From assembly GCA_003669585.1 (NCBI GenBank), contig QWOQ01000006.1, positions 62,001-126,000 on the forward strand: 64,000 bases of DNA, written 5' to 3'. The first letter of the stretch is position 1; each line of letters starts with the position of its first letter. This document shows positions 51,311 to 63,100 of this stretch, piece by piece. The translations under genes and the position numbers were made by a program. The stretch is from Planctomycetota bacterium (GTDB lineage: Bacteria > Planctomycetota > Planctomycetia > Pirellulales > UBA1268). A model generated the notes under the pieces. The model worked only from the letters and a program-made list of their open reading frames with translations. It had not been told where the DNA came from and searched no databases.

Positions 51311-54094
51311 ATGCCGCCTCACGACCCGCATGGAGTGTGCCCTTTGGTTGATGAACCGATGCCGTCTGAAGTCCCCTCGCCTTCTCCTGGGGAAGATGCA
51401 CTTCGCGATAATGCAGGCGGACTGATTATCGAAATTCCAATTGAGCAGGAGCTCAAGGAAAGTTATCTGACATACGCGATGAGCGTTATTGTCAGTCGCG
51501 CTTTGCCGGATGTTCGCGATGGTCTCAAGCCTTCGCAGCGGCGCATCTTAGTGGCAATGAATGATCTCAATCTTTCCCCGGGATCGTCACGAGTAAAGTG
51601 CGCGAAGATTTCTGGTGACACCAGCGGCAACTACCATCCCCACGGTGAAAGTGTTATCTATCCAACACTTGTGCGCATGGCCCAAGAATGGAATATGCGA
51701 CATGTGCTTGTGGACAAGCAGGGGAATTTCGGTTCGATCGCCGGTCTTCCCGCAGCTGCAATGCGATATACCGAGGCGAGACTTTCGCCCATTGCCGCAC
51801 TGCTGCTGGACGATCTCGATCTCGATACTGTCGATTTTGTTCCGACGTATGACGAACGAAGCACAGAGCCTGTCGTCCTGCCGAGCCGATTTCCAAATCT
51901 GGTCGTCAACGGCGCGGGAGGAATCGCCGTTGGCATGGCCACGAGCATTCCGCCGCACAACCTTGGTGAGGTCTGCAAGGCTCTTGTACAATTGATTGAT
52001 TTTCCAAACACCACTGCCGGTGAACTGCTTCAAATTGTTCCTGGGCCAGACTTTCCAACCGGTGGAATTGTCATGGGCCGGGATGCGCTGATTCGGGGCT
52101 ATCTGACCGGTCGCAGCACGATCACGCTTCGCGCGCGCGCCACGGTTGAAGACATGGGGAAAAATCGCAGTCGTATCGTTGTCACAGAGGTTCCTTATCA
52201 GCAGACTCGGGACTCGATCGAAGAGAAGATCGCAGAGCTGGTGACCGACGACCGTATCAAGGGCATTTCTGCAATTCGCAATGAAAGTGACTTGAAGGAT
52301 CCTGTGCGATTGGTGCTGGAACTCAAGCGAGATGCCGATCCTGAAGTCGTGCTTAATCAGCTCTATCAATTCTCTTCGTTGCAAACCACCTTTTCGCTGA
52401 TTTTCTTAGCACTGGTCGACGGAAAGCCCCGCATTTTACCCTTTAAGAAAATGCTGGAAGAGTTTTTGCGACACCGCACAACGGTCATTCGACGTCGCAC
52501 TCAGCATCTTCTCGCGAAGGCAAGAAGTCGCAAGCATACGCTCGAAGGTTTGCTTGTGGCGCTTGCAAACTTAGATGAAGTGATTGCTATTATTCGCAGT
52601 TCTCCTACACAAGCAGAAGCGAAGCAGCGACTCACGTTGATCGCCGCTCCTTCCTCGCTCTTGGAACGGGCCATTGGCGAAGAAGGATTCGCCGTGCTTC
52701 AGGAAGAGAGAGGTGTTTCTGAAACCTATGGTCTTTCACCTGTGCAAGCGGAAGCAATTCTGCGTCTCACGCTGGGACAATTGGTGAATCTTGAACAAAC
52801 AAAACTTTCTGGAGAACATCGGGAACTGCTCATCAAGATCGGTGAGTTCCGAAGAATTCTTTCAAGTGAATCAAATATTCGTGCTCTTATTCGCGAAGAG
52901 TTGCTCGACCTCGAAAATAAACATGCAGATGAGCGCCGCACTGAGATTAGCGGCGAGGCTGCCGACATTCGCGATATGGCGGAGTTGATCACTGAGGCTT
53001 CGATGGTGGTCACGATCAGTCGCGCTGGCTACATCAAGCGCACCGGGTCGATCACCTACCGAGCACAGCGTCGGGGAGGCAAGGGGCTCACGGGTGCCCG
53101 AACCGATGATGAGGATCCGATTGAGCATCTCTTCGTTGCAAGCACGCATGACTGGCTCTTGGTTTTCACCACATTAGGCAAGGTCTTTACTCTGCGAGTC
53201 TTCGAGTTACCAGAGCTTGCCCGCGATGCTCGTGGACGAGCACTTGTGAACTTGTTGGAACTGGAACCGGGAGAAAAAGTTGCCGATTGTCGTGCCGTTG
53301 CTGGTTTTGAAGCGACGGAACAGTATCTGATGCTTGCGACGCGTAGAGGAGTCGTCAAGAAAACTGCTCTCGAGCAATACAGCCGCAAGCGATCCAAGGG
53401 GCTGATTGCCGTCAAACTCAGAGAGGGAGACGAACTCATCGATGCGTTAGTGACATGTGCCGGAGATGAACTTGTGCTTTCAACGGCGAATGGCTTAGCG
53501 ATTCGATTTCCAGAATCAGATGTTCGACCAATGGGCCGCGGCACCAGTGGTGTACGAGGCATCAGGCTCTCGTCCAAGGATCGTCTTGTAGGCATGGTCG
53601 TGGCCGATCCAGAGGCGACTCTTTTGACTGTCTGTTCCAATGGGTTTGGCAAACGGACTCTTTTCGGCGTGGGCACCGCGATTTCTGGTCCGGCACCAAC
53701 AGGCGACGAGGAAAGTATTGAACCCGAGGTTTCGAACGTCGATTCAGACATCACCGAGGATGAGTCTTCCGGCAGTCAGGTTCGGTACCGTACTCAGCAT
53801 CGTGGAGGCAAGGGGGTTCGCGACATCAAGACCACTGCTCGTAACGGAGAAGTGGTTGCGGTGGTTTCGGTGCGCGATGAAGATGAAGTGCTCATGATGA
53901 CTTCCCGTGGAAAAATTCAGCGAATGGCTGTTCGCGAAATAAAGCCGATCGGCCGCAACACACAAGGCGTTCGCATCATGCGACTTGATGAGGGGGATTC
54001 GCTTGCGGCAGTCGTTCGAGTTCCACCAGATGATCGCGGTGCGGACTCTCCAGAGTCGACGGAAGAACCTGCCGATCCTTCGCCCCAAGTCTAA
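51311..54094 (+). CDS. gyrA: DNA gyrase subunit A
   Basis: This is the DNA-cleaving subunit of gyrase. The 927 residues have [34 protein letters not shown], the catalytic Tyr153 in [10 protein letters not shown], and a C-terminal beta-pinwheel with the GyrA box QRRGGKG and a second QHRGGKG, which supports gyrase and not topoisomerase IV. In the quinolone region ([10 protein letters not shown] at 109-118) the Ser of E. coli position 83 is kept (Ser114) but position 87 is Pro118, not Asp/Glu. The ATG at 51311 may be replaced by GTG 51335 or ATG 51359; none has a clear ribosome binding site. No gyrB is adjacent. Confidence 0.96.
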   Translation: MPPHDPHGVCPLVDEPMPSEVPSPSPGEDALRDNAGGLIIEIPIEQELKESYLTYAMSVIVSRALPDVRDGLKPSQRRILVAMNDLNLSPGSSRVKCAKISGDTSGNYHPHGESVIYPTLVRMAQEWNMRHVLVDKQGNFGSIAGLPAAAMRYTEARLSPIAALLLDDLDLDTVDFVPTYDERSTEPVVLPSRFPNLVVNGAGGIAVGMATSIPPHNLGEVCKALVQLIDFPNTTAGELLQIVPGPDFPTGGIVMGRDALIRGYLTGRSTITLRARATVEDMGKNRSRIVVTEVPYQQTRDSIEEKIAELVTDDRIKGISAIRNESDLKDPVRLVLELKRDADPEVVLNQLYQFSSLQTTFSLIFLALVDGKPRILPFKKMLEEFLRHRTTVIRRRTQHLLAKARSRKHTLEGLLVALANLDEVIAIIRSSPTQAEAKQRLTLIAAPSSLLERAIGEEGFAVLQEERGVSETYGLSPVQAEAILRLTLGQLVNLEQTKLSGEHRELLIKIGEFRRILSSESNIRALIREELLDLENKHADERRTEISGEAADIRDMAELITEASMVVTISRAGYIKRTGSITYRAQRRGGKGLTGARTDDEDPIEHLFVASTHDWLLVFTTLGKVFTLRVFELPELARDARGRALVNLLELEPGEKVADCRAVAGFEATEQYLMLATRRGVVKKTALEQYSRKRSKGLIAVKLREGDELIDALVTCAGDELVLSTANGLAIRFPESDVRPMGRGTSGVRGIRLSSKDRLVGMVVADPEATLLTVCSNGFGKRTLFGVGTAISGPAPTGDEESIEPEVSNVDSDITEDESSGSQVRYRTQHRGGKGVRDIKTTARNGEVVAVVSVRDEDEVLMMTSRGKIQRMAVREIKPIGRNTQGVRIMRLDEGDSLAAVVRVPPDDRGADSPESTEEPADPSPQV

Positions 54095-54162
54095 TTTTTC
54101 TCAGAGGATCTTTAGGCGGATTCGATACTCGCCACCATCTGTTGTTGCAGTGTAAAATTCTC

Positions 54163-55503
54163 ATGAAAATTGCGGTCGTCGGGACAGGATATGTTGGACT
54201 GGTGACGGGCACCTGCCTTGCCGACAGCGGCAATACAGTAATTTGCCTCGACATCAACGCTGAAAAAATTGCCAGGCTTTCCCGCGGCGAGGTTCCGATT
54301 TACGAACCGGGCCTTGAGGAAATTGTTCACCGGAATACTGCTTCTGGAAGACTTCTGTTCACCACAGACGTTTCTACTGCGATTGCTGGTGCCGAGGTCG
54401 TTTTTCTTGCCGTTGGCACACCGCCTCTGACAGATGGATCGGCGGACTTGCGGGCGCTTTGGAGTGTTGTTGACTCGATCGCAATTCACCTTTCAACGAC
54501 GGCCGTTGTTGTCACCAAAAGTACCGTACCGGTTGGAACCTGTGCAGGAATCGAGAAACGATTGAAGGATCGACTGGGAAGAGATTGTCGGGTTGCGAGC
54601 AACCCGGAGTTTCTCAAAGAAGGGGCTGCCATTGAAGATTTTCAAAAGCCCGATCGTGTGGTGGTTGGTGTGCGATGCGACGATGTCGCAGGCGTACTGC
54701 GAAATCTCTATCTCCCATTTCTGCGAACCGAAAATCCTTTTCTCATCATGAGTCCCGAGAGTGCAGAAATGACGAAGTATGTCGCCAATGCTCTACTCGC
54801 GACAAAGATCAGTTTTATTAACGAGGTGGCAAACCTCTGCGAGCATCTTGAGGCCAATATCGACGATGTACGGCGTGGCATTGGTCATGATCGTCGAATC
54901 GGATTCGCGTTTCTTTTTCCAGGAGCGGGATATGGAGGAAGTTGCTTTCCGAAAGACGTTCAGGCGCTGGCTGCCATGGCAAGAAAAGTGGGGGTGTTGC
55001 CGAGAATCATGACTGCTGTTCATGAGACAAATAGTGCGCAGAAGAATGTGCTTGGCGAAAAAGTGCTTCGGCATTTTCGTGGAATCATGACGGGAAAATC
55101 GATCGCCGTGTGGGGGCTTGCTTTCAAGCCTCGCACCGATGATGTGCGAGATGCGCCGTCGTTGGTTCTGATTGATCAACTGCTTGCCGGCGGGGCTAGC
55201 GTGCGAGTGCATGATCCAGAAGCCATGGAGAATGTGCGAGCAATGTATGGCGATCGTTTGGTCTACGCATTGACTCCACTCGAAGCGATTTCGGGGGCCG
55301 ACTGCCTTGTGATTGTGACCGAGTGGGGAGATTATCGAAGGCCAGACTTTGACGAAATGGTCAGGCTCTTGAAGTCACCAGTCATCTTCGATGGACGCAA
55401 TCTTTATTCAGATCAAGAGATGCATGCTCGAGGATTCCAGTATTACCCCATCGGAAAGCCTCCGATCCATGCAGTCGAAAACCGCACGATGGAAAAAAGT
55501 TAG
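54163..55503 (+). CDS. ugd: UDP-glucose 6-dehydrogenase
   Basis: This enzyme makes UDP-glucuronate, a precursor for acidic envelope sugars and, in Arn pathways, for aminoarabinose. The 446 residues have the Rossmann motif [12 protein letters not shown] at the start, [24 protein letters not shown], and the catalytic cysteine Cys261 in [11 protein letters not shown], then [18 protein letters not shown] start at ATG 54163 because the protein then begins [12 protein letters not shown]; the open frame from 54142 adds seven residues. It lies after gyrA, close to the divergent GT39/GT2 block. Confidence 0.96.
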   Translation: MKIAVVGTGYVGLVTGTCLADSGNTVICLDINAEKIARLSRGEVPIYEPGLEEIVHRNTASGRLLFTTDVSTAIAGAEVVFLAVGTPPLTDGSADLRALWSVVDSIAIHLSTTAVVVTKSTVPVGTCAGIEKRLKDRLGRDCRVASNPEFLKEGAAIEDFQKPDRVVVGVRCDDVAGVLRNLYLPFLRTENPFLIMSPESAEMTKYVANALLATKISFINEVANLCEHLEANIDDVRRGIGHDRRIGFAFLFPGAGYGGSCFPKDVQALAAMARKVGVLPRIMTAVHETNSAQKNVLGEKVLRHFRGIMTGKSIAVWGLAFKPRTDDVRDAPSLVLIDQLLAGGASVRVHDPEAMENVRAMYGDRLVYALTPLEAISGADCLVIVTEWGDYRRPDFDEMVRLLKSPVIFDGRNLYSDQEMHARGFQYYPIGKPPIHAVENRTMEKS

Positions 55504-55640
55504 GCAGCAGCGCCGAAAATGATCAATGATCGGGCGAAACAGCCGTCAAAGTTTGACAGGTTCGTTTCCGTGTGTGTAGATTTCTGATCCTAAACCGAAT
55601 GTTTTTATCCATTCCCAGCGTAAAGAGGGACCGTTTTACG

Positions 55641-58271
55641 ATGTCACGTCCGCAGCCGTTTGTTCAAGATTCATCGATCGATATTCCGTTGTCTTTTTCT
55701 AGGTTAAAAACAATGTGCCGGAGTGTGTGTTCTGCGTGTTCCGTTGGGATTCTCGCATGTATCGGCTTGGCTTTGATGCCGCAGGTGGCGTTGGCAGCCG
55801 AAGAGATTGAGCAGAGGTGGCTGTTTGGCTGGTTCGGTCTCTGGTGGGCTCTGTGCGTAGCCGGCGCGGTGCTTGCGCTCTATCAGGCAAATCAGTTTTT
55901 CATCTGGATGAAATCTCAAGATCCAGGTACTCCGAAAATGATCGAAATTGCAGGCTATGTACGCACAGGTGCCGATGCGTATCTCAAGCAGCAATACAAG
56001 GTGGTGGCCGGATTTTTTCTTATCATTTTCTTATTGTTGGCAGTCATGGCATTCGTTCTGGAAGTGCAAAGCCCGTGGGTTCCATTTGCATTTATTTCAG
56101 GCGGATTCTTTTCTGGGCTTGCAGGCTGGTTCGGTATGAAAACGGCGACGCTTGCGAGCAACCGCACAGCCGCTGGCGCGGAGCGATCGCTCAACGAAGG
56201 ACTGCAGGTCGCATTTCGATCTGGAGCGGTAATGGGACTGACGGTAGTTGGTCTTGGTCTACTCGACATCATGCTCTGGTTCTTCATTCTTTACTGGCTC
56301 GTTCCAGGGCTCGGCTTTGCTGCGCTTTCGCTCGAAGAGATTACGGTGACGATGCTCTGCTTTGGCATGGGGGCAAGTTCGCAAGCGCTCTTTGCCAGAG
56401 TTGGAGGGGGTATTTTTACAAAGGCAGCGGATGTGGGCGCTGACTTGGTTGGTAAGGTGGAGCACAATATTCCAGAGGATGACGCGAGGAACCCCGCTAC
56501 GATTGCCGACAATGTTGGTGACAACGTCGGTGACGTTGCAGGCATGGGAGCGGATCTCTACGAGAGCTACTGCGGAAGCATTTTGGCTACCGGTGCGCTC
56601 GGAGTTGCTGCGTTCCATACCACACCAGACTTTCAGATGGCGGCTCTCTTTTTGCCGATGGCAATTGCCGCCGCCGGAACACTTCTGTCGATCTGGGGAA
56701 TTTGGCAGGTCAAAACACAAGAAGACTCTTCGCAGAAGGTTCTTCTGGCGGCACTTGCTCGTGGAATCAATATTTCGACGGGACTGATTATAGTTGCTTC
56801 TTTCGTGCTCACGTTTCTGCTTTTAGGTTGGAGTCATCTAGGCGTTGCAGTCAGTGTGATCGTCGGACTCTTAGCCGGCTGGTTAATCGGAAAATGGACT
56901 GAATATTCGACGAGCAATGAATACAAGCCAACTCGTGAATTGACCGATCAGGCCCTGACTGGTCCAGCGACGATCATTATTGGAGGTGTTGCTGAGGGGA
57001 TGCTCAGTACATGGGCGCCGGTGCTCATCACGGGTGCTGCGACTCTTCTTTCGTTTGGTTTTGCAAACGGATTTGATTTTAAGGATCCAGGAGCCTTTGC
57101 GCTGGGGCTCTACGGGGTCGGCATTGCGGCTGTTGGAATGCTCTCAACGCTTGGTATTACGCTGGCTACGGATGCTTACGGGCCGATTGCCGACAATGCC
57201 GGCGGCAATGCACAGATGGCCGGGCTTTCTCCTGAGGTGCGAGAGCGAACCGATGCGCTCGATGCTCTGGGGAATACGACAGCTGCCACTGGCAAGGGAT
57301 TTGCGATTGGGTCCGCAGCGCTTACGGCGTTGGCGCTTCTGGCGGCCTATGTCGAGGAAATTCGAATTGGATTCGATCGTTGGGGCCAAGTGATTACTGA
57401 AAATGTGGAGGGTACTCCGGAACAGTTTGTGACGCACAATGGGGAACGAAAGAATTTAAACCCCGGCGATTGGGTGAAATTATCCAGTGGCGTTGCAGTT
57501 CAAGTGGGAGCAGAACCAAAGCTCAATACAACGTGGCTTGTGCTTGACTCGTCGGTGCTCGACGGCTTCGCAAAGCAGTCTGCCGGCAGTGTGATCGCGG
57601 GAATTCCGTCCGATGCTGTAGAGAAATCAAAGCTCGGAATTAAATCTGTCAAAACTGCGACGATGGCTGACTATATGCGTTTTTACGATGTCACGCTGAT
57701 GAATCCCAAAGTGTTAGTCGGCCTTTTTATAGGAGCGATGAGCACGTTTGTGTTTTGTGCATTGACGATGAAGGCCGTAGGTCGAGCCGCCAAGGGAATG
57801 GTGGAAGAAGTGCGTCGTCAGTTTCGTGAGAAGCCGGGCATTATGGCCGGTACAGAAATGCCAGATTATGCAGCGCCTGTTTTGATCAGCACTCGTGCGG
57901 CCCAGAAAGAGATGGTCCTGCCGTCGCTCTTGGCGCTTGCGACTCCGGTGGTAGTGGGTTTGATTCTTGGCGTTTCAGGTGTGATGGGACTTCTTGTGGG
58001 AGGTCTGACAACTGGTTTTTGCATGGCGGTGTTCATGGCAAATGCTGGTGGCGCTTGGGACAATGCGAAAAAGTACATTGAGTCGGGCGTTCACGGTGGC
58101 AAGGGCACTGATGCCCATAGAGCTGCTGTTGTGGGCGACACCGTTGGCGATCCATTCAAGGACACAAGCGGTCCGAGTCTCAATATTCTCGTCAAGTTGA
58201 TGAGCATGGTGGCAGTGGTGGTCGCAGGACTTGTTGTGCGATACAGCCTTGAATCGATGGGTATCTTTTGA
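55641..58271 (+). CDS. hppA: Membrane-bound pyrophosphatase (ion-pumping), with a large insert
   Basis: This pumps H+ or Na+ at the expense of pyrophosphate. About 876 residues, longer than the usual 660-770, with roughly 16 hydrophobic segments. The catalytic motif [13 protein letters not shown] is near residue 263, then [19 protein letters not shown]. The segment [11 protein letters not shown] (about 543) has Ala where K+-independent enzymes have Lys, so it is predicted to be K+-dependent. An insert of about 110 residues (573-686) lies in an extramembrane loop. The N-terminus resembles a signal or membrane anchor. I start at ATG 55641 (AAAGAGGGA upstream); the frame is open to 55572. Confidence 0.94.
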   Translation: MSRPQPFVQDSSIDIPLSFSRLKTMCRSVCSACSVGILACIGLALMPQVALAAEEIEQRWLFGWFGLWWALCVAGAVLALYQANQFFIWMKSQDPGTPKMIEIAGYVRTGADAYLKQQYKVVAGFFLIIFLLLAVMAFVLEVQSPWVPFAFISGGFFSGLAGWFGMKTATLASNRTAAGAERSLNEGLQVAFRSGAVMGLTVVGLGLLDIMLWFFILYWLVPGLGFAALSLEEITVTMLCFGMGASSQALFARVGGGIFTKAADVGADLVGKVEHNIPEDDARNPATIADNVGDNVGDVAGMGADLYESYCGSILATGALGVAAFHTTPDFQMAALFLPMAIAAAGTLLSIWGIWQVKTQEDSSQKVLLAALARGINISTGLIIVASFVLTFLLLGWSHLGVAVSVIVGLLAGWLIGKWTEYSTSNEYKPTRELTDQALTGPATIIIGGVAEGMLSTWAPVLITGAATLLSFGFANGFDFKDPGAFALGLYGVGIAAVGMLSTLGITLATDAYGPIADNAGGNAQMAGLSPEVRERTDALDALGNTTAATGKGFAIGSAALTALALLAAYVEEIRIGFDRWGQVITENVEGTPEQFVTHNGERKNLNPGDWVKLSSGVAVQVGAEPKLNTTWLVLDSSVLDGFAKQSAGSVIAGIPSDAVEKSKLGIKSVKTATMADYMRFYDVTLMNPKVLVGLFIGAMSTFVFCALTMKAVGRAAKGMVEEVRRQFREKPGIMAGTEMPDYAAPVLISTRAAQKEMVLPSLLALATPVVVGLILGVSGVMGLLVGGLTTGFCMAVFMANAGGAWDNAKKYIESGVHGGKGTDAHRAAVVGDTVGDPFKDTSGPSLNILVKLMSMVAVVVAGLVVRYSLESMGIF

Positions 58272-58376
58272 AAAGTTTCTGTTCCGGAGTCCCGATTCAA
58301 TTTCGATGACGATGTCTGTGGCATGTCCATTTTCAAAATTGCTGGAGTGCCTCATTTTGAGAAAGTGTTGTGAGCG

Positions 58377-59519
58377 TTGACTCGCGGATTTGGGTTTTGT
58401 GTGGAGCGAGTGACAGCATCGGGAGCGAGAGCTGGCGCGCTTACCACGCCACACGGTGCGCTTGAAACTCCTTTCTTCATGCCCGTTGCCACTCAAGCGA
58501 CGGTTAAAGGTGTGGATGTCGGTCGACTGCGCGATACCGGTGCACGGATGGTCTTGGCAAACGCCTATCACCTCCACCTTCGTCCTGGCGAAGATCAGGT
58601 GGCCGTTAGGGGAGGTCTTCAAGCGTTCATGGGATGGGATGGCCCGATGCTGACCGACAGCGGAGGCTTTCAGGTTTTCAGTCTCGCGAAGCAGGTACGA
58701 GTGACTGAAGAGGCAGCGCATTTTCAGTCGCATCTCGATGGATCGGCAATCGAGTTGTCTCCCGAACGATCAATGCAGATCCAAGAGCGGCTCGGTGCCG
58801 ATATCGCAATGCAACTCGATCATGTCGTCGCATTGCCAAGCTCACGAGAAAAAGTCGATGATGCAATGCAGCGGTCCCTTCGCTGGGCAGTGAGGTGTCG
58901 CGATGCCCATCAGCGTCAGGATCAAGCCTTATTTGGGATTGTTCAGGGAGGGCTTGAAGAGGACCTGCGTTTTAAAAGCGCGGAAAAACTCATCGACATA
59001 GGCTTTGATGGTTATGCCATTGGCGGGTTGTCCGTTGGAGAAGGGCCCCACGCGATGTACGCCACTCTTCGATCGGTCATGCCAGTGCTGCCACTTCAAA
59101 AGCCCCGGTATTTAATGGGAGTTGGACGCCCGCAGGATATTCTTGAGGCGGTATCACAAGGGGTCGATATGTTTGACTGTGTGTTGCCGACCCGCTGCGG
59201 TCGCAACGCTCTTGCCTATACGTTGAACGGCACAATTCGTCTTCGAAATGCTCGCCACTCGCTCGAGGAAGGACCCATTGAAGAGGGGTGTCTTTGCGCA
59301 GCCTGCCGACACAGTCGCAGTTATCTGCGACATCTCTTTCTGGCCAATGAAATGCTCGGTCCGATTCTTGTGTCAATCCACAATCTCACGTTTTATTCAC
59401 GCCTGATGGGCCTGCTTCGCGAGGCAATCATCGAGAATCGCTTTGATGAAGTGAAGCAGAATCTGGAGCGTTCGCTGTCAGGTGGAGAGCCGCTGTCCTC
59501 GGCCGAGAATGACGCCTGA
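58377..59519 (+). CDS. tgt: Queuine/preQ1 tRNA-guanine transglycosylase
   Basis: This exchanges guanine 34 for preQ1 in tRNAs for Asp, Asn, His and Tyr, a step of queuosine synthesis. The 380 residues have TPHGALETPFFMPVAT, the active-site motif DSGGFQVFSL, the nucleophile region MFDCVLPTRCGRN and the zinc site CLCAACRHSRSYLRH. The start is TTG at 58377; the family N-terminus begins there (FGFCVER), while GTG 58401 would cut it. Followed by yajC and secDF, the common tgt-yajC-secD order. Confidence 0.95.
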   Translation: MTRGFGFCVERVTASGARAGALTTPHGALETPFFMPVATQATVKGVDVGRLRDTGARMVLANAYHLHLRPGEDQVAVRGGLQAFMGWDGPMLTDSGGFQVFSLAKQVRVTEEAAHFQSHLDGSAIELSPERSMQIQERLGADIAMQLDHVVALPSSREKVDDAMQRSLRWAVRCRDAHQRQDQALFGIVQGGLEEDLRFKSAEKLIDIGFDGYAIGGLSVGEGPHAMYATLRSVMPVLPLQKPRYLMGVGRPQDILEAVSQGVDMFDCVLPTRCGRNALAYTLNGTIRLRNARHSLEEGPIEEGCLCAACRHSRSYLRHLFLANEMLGPILVSIHNLTFYSRLMGLLREAIIENRFDEVKQNLERSLSGGEPLSSAENDA

Positions 59520-59667
59520 TAAGCCTGCTTGAGGGCGGTGATGCTGTGCGGTCTTGTCCGGTTTGCAAGATCGTCTCTATCATGCTCGCTTCGATTGGAA
59601 CTGCACAATCAAAGAACCGCCGATTCCCGGAGGCTCTGGATGCAGATCACTTCTGGAAAATGAATAG

Positions 59668-60045
59668 ATGTTTATGTTGTTGGCTGATTTTGTGTCATCT
59701 GGATTGCGACCGGTTCTTTCTCAGGCTGGTGCCCAGCCACCGCCCCAGCTTTTTGAAAATCTCCTGCAATACGCCCCGCTCGTTGCGATTGTAGCCGCAG
59801 CATGGATGCTTTTGTATCGTCCGGAAAGACAGCGACAGCAACAGCATAAAGAACTTCTTGCCGCACTCAAAAAGAACGACCGGGTGCTGACTGCTGGTGG
59901 AATTTATGGAACAGTGGCCAATGTGCAAAGAGATATAGACCGAGTCACGATTCGAATCGATGAAAGTAACAGTGTAAAAATTGATGTGACGCTCGCATCA
60001 ATCGCCCGAGTTTTACAGAACGAACCGAGCGAATCAGCGACCTGA
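59668..60045 (+). CDS. yajC: Sec translocon accessory protein YajC
   Basis: YajC forms a complex with SecDF at the translocon. The 125 residues have one membrane helix near residues 33-50 (YAPLVAIVAAAWMLLYRP), the QQKHELLAALKKND segment (here QQHKELLAALKKNDRV), and the beta domain TAGGIYGTVANVQ and KIDVTLASIARVL. There is a 148-base non-coding spacer after tgt. Confidence 0.95.
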   Translation: MFMLLADFVSSGLRPVLSQAGAQPPPQLFENLLQYAPLVAIVAAAWMLLYRPERQRQQQHKELLAALKKNDRVLTAGGIYGTVANVQRDIDRVTIRIDESNSVKIDVTLASIARVLQNEPSESAT

Positions 60046-60046
60046 G

Positions 60047-60095
60047 AGGGCCAATGTCCGTCCGGTGTTCTACCGGCGAGGCATTGGGTGGCCCT
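60047..60095 (+). promoter_or_regulatory. Nested hairpin between yajC and secDF
   Basis: The gap between yajC and secDF folds as nested inverted repeats: inner CCGGT/ACCGG (60062-60066, 60072-60076), middle CCAATG/CATTGG (60051-60056, 60082-60087), outer AGGG/CCCT (60047-60050, 60092-60095) or AGGGCC/GGCCCT. There is no T-run after it, and the secDF ribosome binding site GGAAAG is at 60119-60124. It could regulate or process the secDF mRNA. Confidence 0.55.
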
Positions 60096-60130
60096 AAGGA
60101 AGCTTCTCAAACGGTGTTGGAAAGTCCTTC

Positions 60131-63100
60131 ATGAATATGTTTCAGACGATTGTTCCTTTTTTTTGCCAAGTGGTTGAGGCTTCTTCACAAGCAACTGCCT
60201 GGTGGAAAGAGAGCTGGTTTCTCTGGGTGTTGACGGTGCTTGTGGTATTCGTCCCGGCGCTGATGGCCCGGTTGATAGCGCCTGCATTGCGAGCGGTTGA
60301 CATGTCTGGACGGATGGCGATTGTGCTCATCTCGCTGGTTGCGGGCTGCGCAATTGTTGCGCAAGGATGGCCACCGCGACTCGGTATTGATTTGAAGGGG
60401 GGCGTGATTCTGGTCTACGAAATTGACTCGTCCAAACAGTCCTCAGAAGGAGTCGATGACGCGATCGGAAAAATTGAGGCACTGTTAGTTGGTCAAGATG
60501 GTCGTTTTGGAACTCTCAAGAGAGAATCAAACGAACGAGTTACCGTTGAACTCAAGACCACGGACAAGGCTTTGAGAGATAGTTTTTTGGCGGGCGTGCA
60601 GAAGATTGACTTTGGGGACGCAACGGTTCGGCTCGCAAAACGAAATGATTCGGAACAGTCGCTTTCACTCGGTTTTGATGTCATTGGACAGTCGATTTCC
60701 ATCGATATGGACAAACTCGTTGCAGCGGTGAGTCGGAGAGTGAATCCGGGTGGACAGAAAGAAGTGACGGTTCGTCGATACGGTATTGGTCAGCTTGAAG
60801 TCATCGTGCCAGAGGTAGACCAAGCCGAGGTCAATCTCATCAAACGCATTGTGTCGAGTGCAGGAGTTCTCGAATTTCGAATTGTGGCCAACGGAGACGA
60901 TCCCCGTCACAAGCCTGTCATTGAACTGGCTATGGCCAGTGGTGGAACAACGATTGGTGAGGCTGGCCGGCCGATGGGCCGATGGGTTCGTTTGGATACA
61001 GCTAAAATCAGCGCCGATGAAGAGAGCGGACTCGTCACACGCATCGCTTCTGACAAAACGGTGGAGGTGCTCGTAGTGCTCGATCGCTTCAACGTCACGG
61101 GCGGATTTTTGACTCGAAGTCTTTCAAGCTACGACGCTAATTTGCAGCCTTGCGTCAACTTTGCATTCAATTCGGCCGGTGCTGCTCTTTTTGGAACGCT
61201 CACCGGACAGAATCTTCCCGATCCGTCCAACCGGCTGACAAGTCGTCTGGGAATCGTTCTCGACGACGTTTTACTTTCTGCTCCAACCATTCGCAGTGCG
61301 ATTTCTGGAGAAGGGCAGATCACAGGATCGTTCAAGCAGGCCGACGTTGATTTTCTAGTGGGTGTGCTGAATGCCGGTAGCCTACCGGCGGCGCTCTATA
61401 GCGAGCCGATCAGCGAGCAGAGAATCAGTCCACAACTCGGCGCTGACACCATTCGATCCGGTGCTCGCGCGATGGTGCTTGCGATGATCGTTGTGCTTTT
61501 CTTCATGTTGGCCTACTACCGCTTCTCAGGCGCCGTTGCCGATCTTGCCGTCATACTCAACGTTCTTCTTGTCGTAGCTTTGATGATTACGGTGAAGGCT
61601 GCGTTCACGCTTGCAGGATTGGCCGGACTAGTGCTTTCAGTTGGCATGGCGGTTGACGCAAATGTTCTGATTTATGAACGGATGCGTGAAGAAGTCGATC
61701 GCGGGGCGTCGCTGCGAATGTCGATTCGAAACGGTTTTCAACGTGCCTTTTCAACGATTGTGGACTCGAATCTCACGACCCTTATCACGGGAGTTGTGCT
61801 CTTTGCAATCGGTACGGATCAGCTCAAGGGTTTTGCCGTAACGCTGATCCTTGGGCTTTCACTCAATCTCTTTACGGCCGTCTTTTGTGCTCGCGTGGTG
61901 TTTGACCTTGCCGAACGCAATCGTTGGATCACTCAATTGTCGATGGCAAGGATGTTTGGGCAGACTACGTTTCAGTTCGTTTCATACATGCGGCCCGCCG
62001 TTGTGGGTTCGACAGCATTTATTCTGTTGGGGTTGTTAGCGAGTGTGTATCGAGGGCAAGGACTGTTTGATATCGACTTTACCGGTGGAACATCGGTGCA
62101 GATAGCGTTTAAGCCCGATCAGGGACTCGATGTGTTGGATGTGCGAAACGCTGTTGCGGAACTCCCCGATGTTTCGGTGAGTACGGTGACGACCAATGAC
62201 GGCCAGTCAAACCTGCGATACAAGATCGATACGTCGCTGCGAAATGACGATCAGGTTGAAACACTTTTGAAGGAAAAATTTCCTGGACGATTGGCGACAT
62301 ACTCGATGGGTTTTGGTGAAATCACGCCAGTGCTGCCAAACGCTCCTCCAGCGATCCCCGGGGATGCAGTTCTGCCGGAGGTTCCCGAGAAAGAAAAAGA
62401 GCCTCCGGTTGATTCATCTTCCGAAGCAGACAAAGTTCAAGATGCTCCGTCTCCAAAAGAGGGTGCCTCGCTGCAAACATTTGGAACGCTTTTCTTGGGA
62501 ATGTTGGCCGAAGATGAATCGATACCAGAAAATCTAGTTGTCACTCCGGAAAAACAAGAGTCGAGTCCTACGATTGTTACGGATGATGTGGAAAAGGTGT
62601 CTCAGGTCACGTCGAGTGCCGCGCTTGATTTTCCAGAACAGATCAACTGGGGGACCTTACGATCCAATGTTCAGGATGCGTTGCGAGCGGAGGGCATTGC
62701 CGACATTCCGTTTGAGTTGGCAACCGAAGGCATGATTTCCAAAACGCATGCCTATAGAAGCTGGGGGCTTTCAATACAGGCTGACATGGAAGTCACAAGG
62801 CGTGTGCTTGAGCGGATGGCTCGCACGCTCGCCGAGACCCCGGTCTATCTCTCGGCCAATACCATTGGTGGGAAAGTTGCGGGAAACACAAAGGTGACTG
62901 CGGTGTATGCCTTGCTGGCGAGCATGTTGATGATTGTGCTCTACGTGTGGCTTCGATTTCAGAACTTGGCATTTGGTTTAGCAGCCGTTGTGGCGCTGGT
63001 CCATGACGTGCTTGTAACGGTTGCATGCCTGGCGCTGAGTAAATTTGTTGCACCATTTTTGGGATGGGCACTTGTGGATGACTTCAAAATTAGCCTCGAT

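Noticed and set aside
53056..53754. 232-residue open frame on the minus strand
   Set aside because: Antisense to gyrA, serine-rich low-complexity translation typical of a shadow frame.
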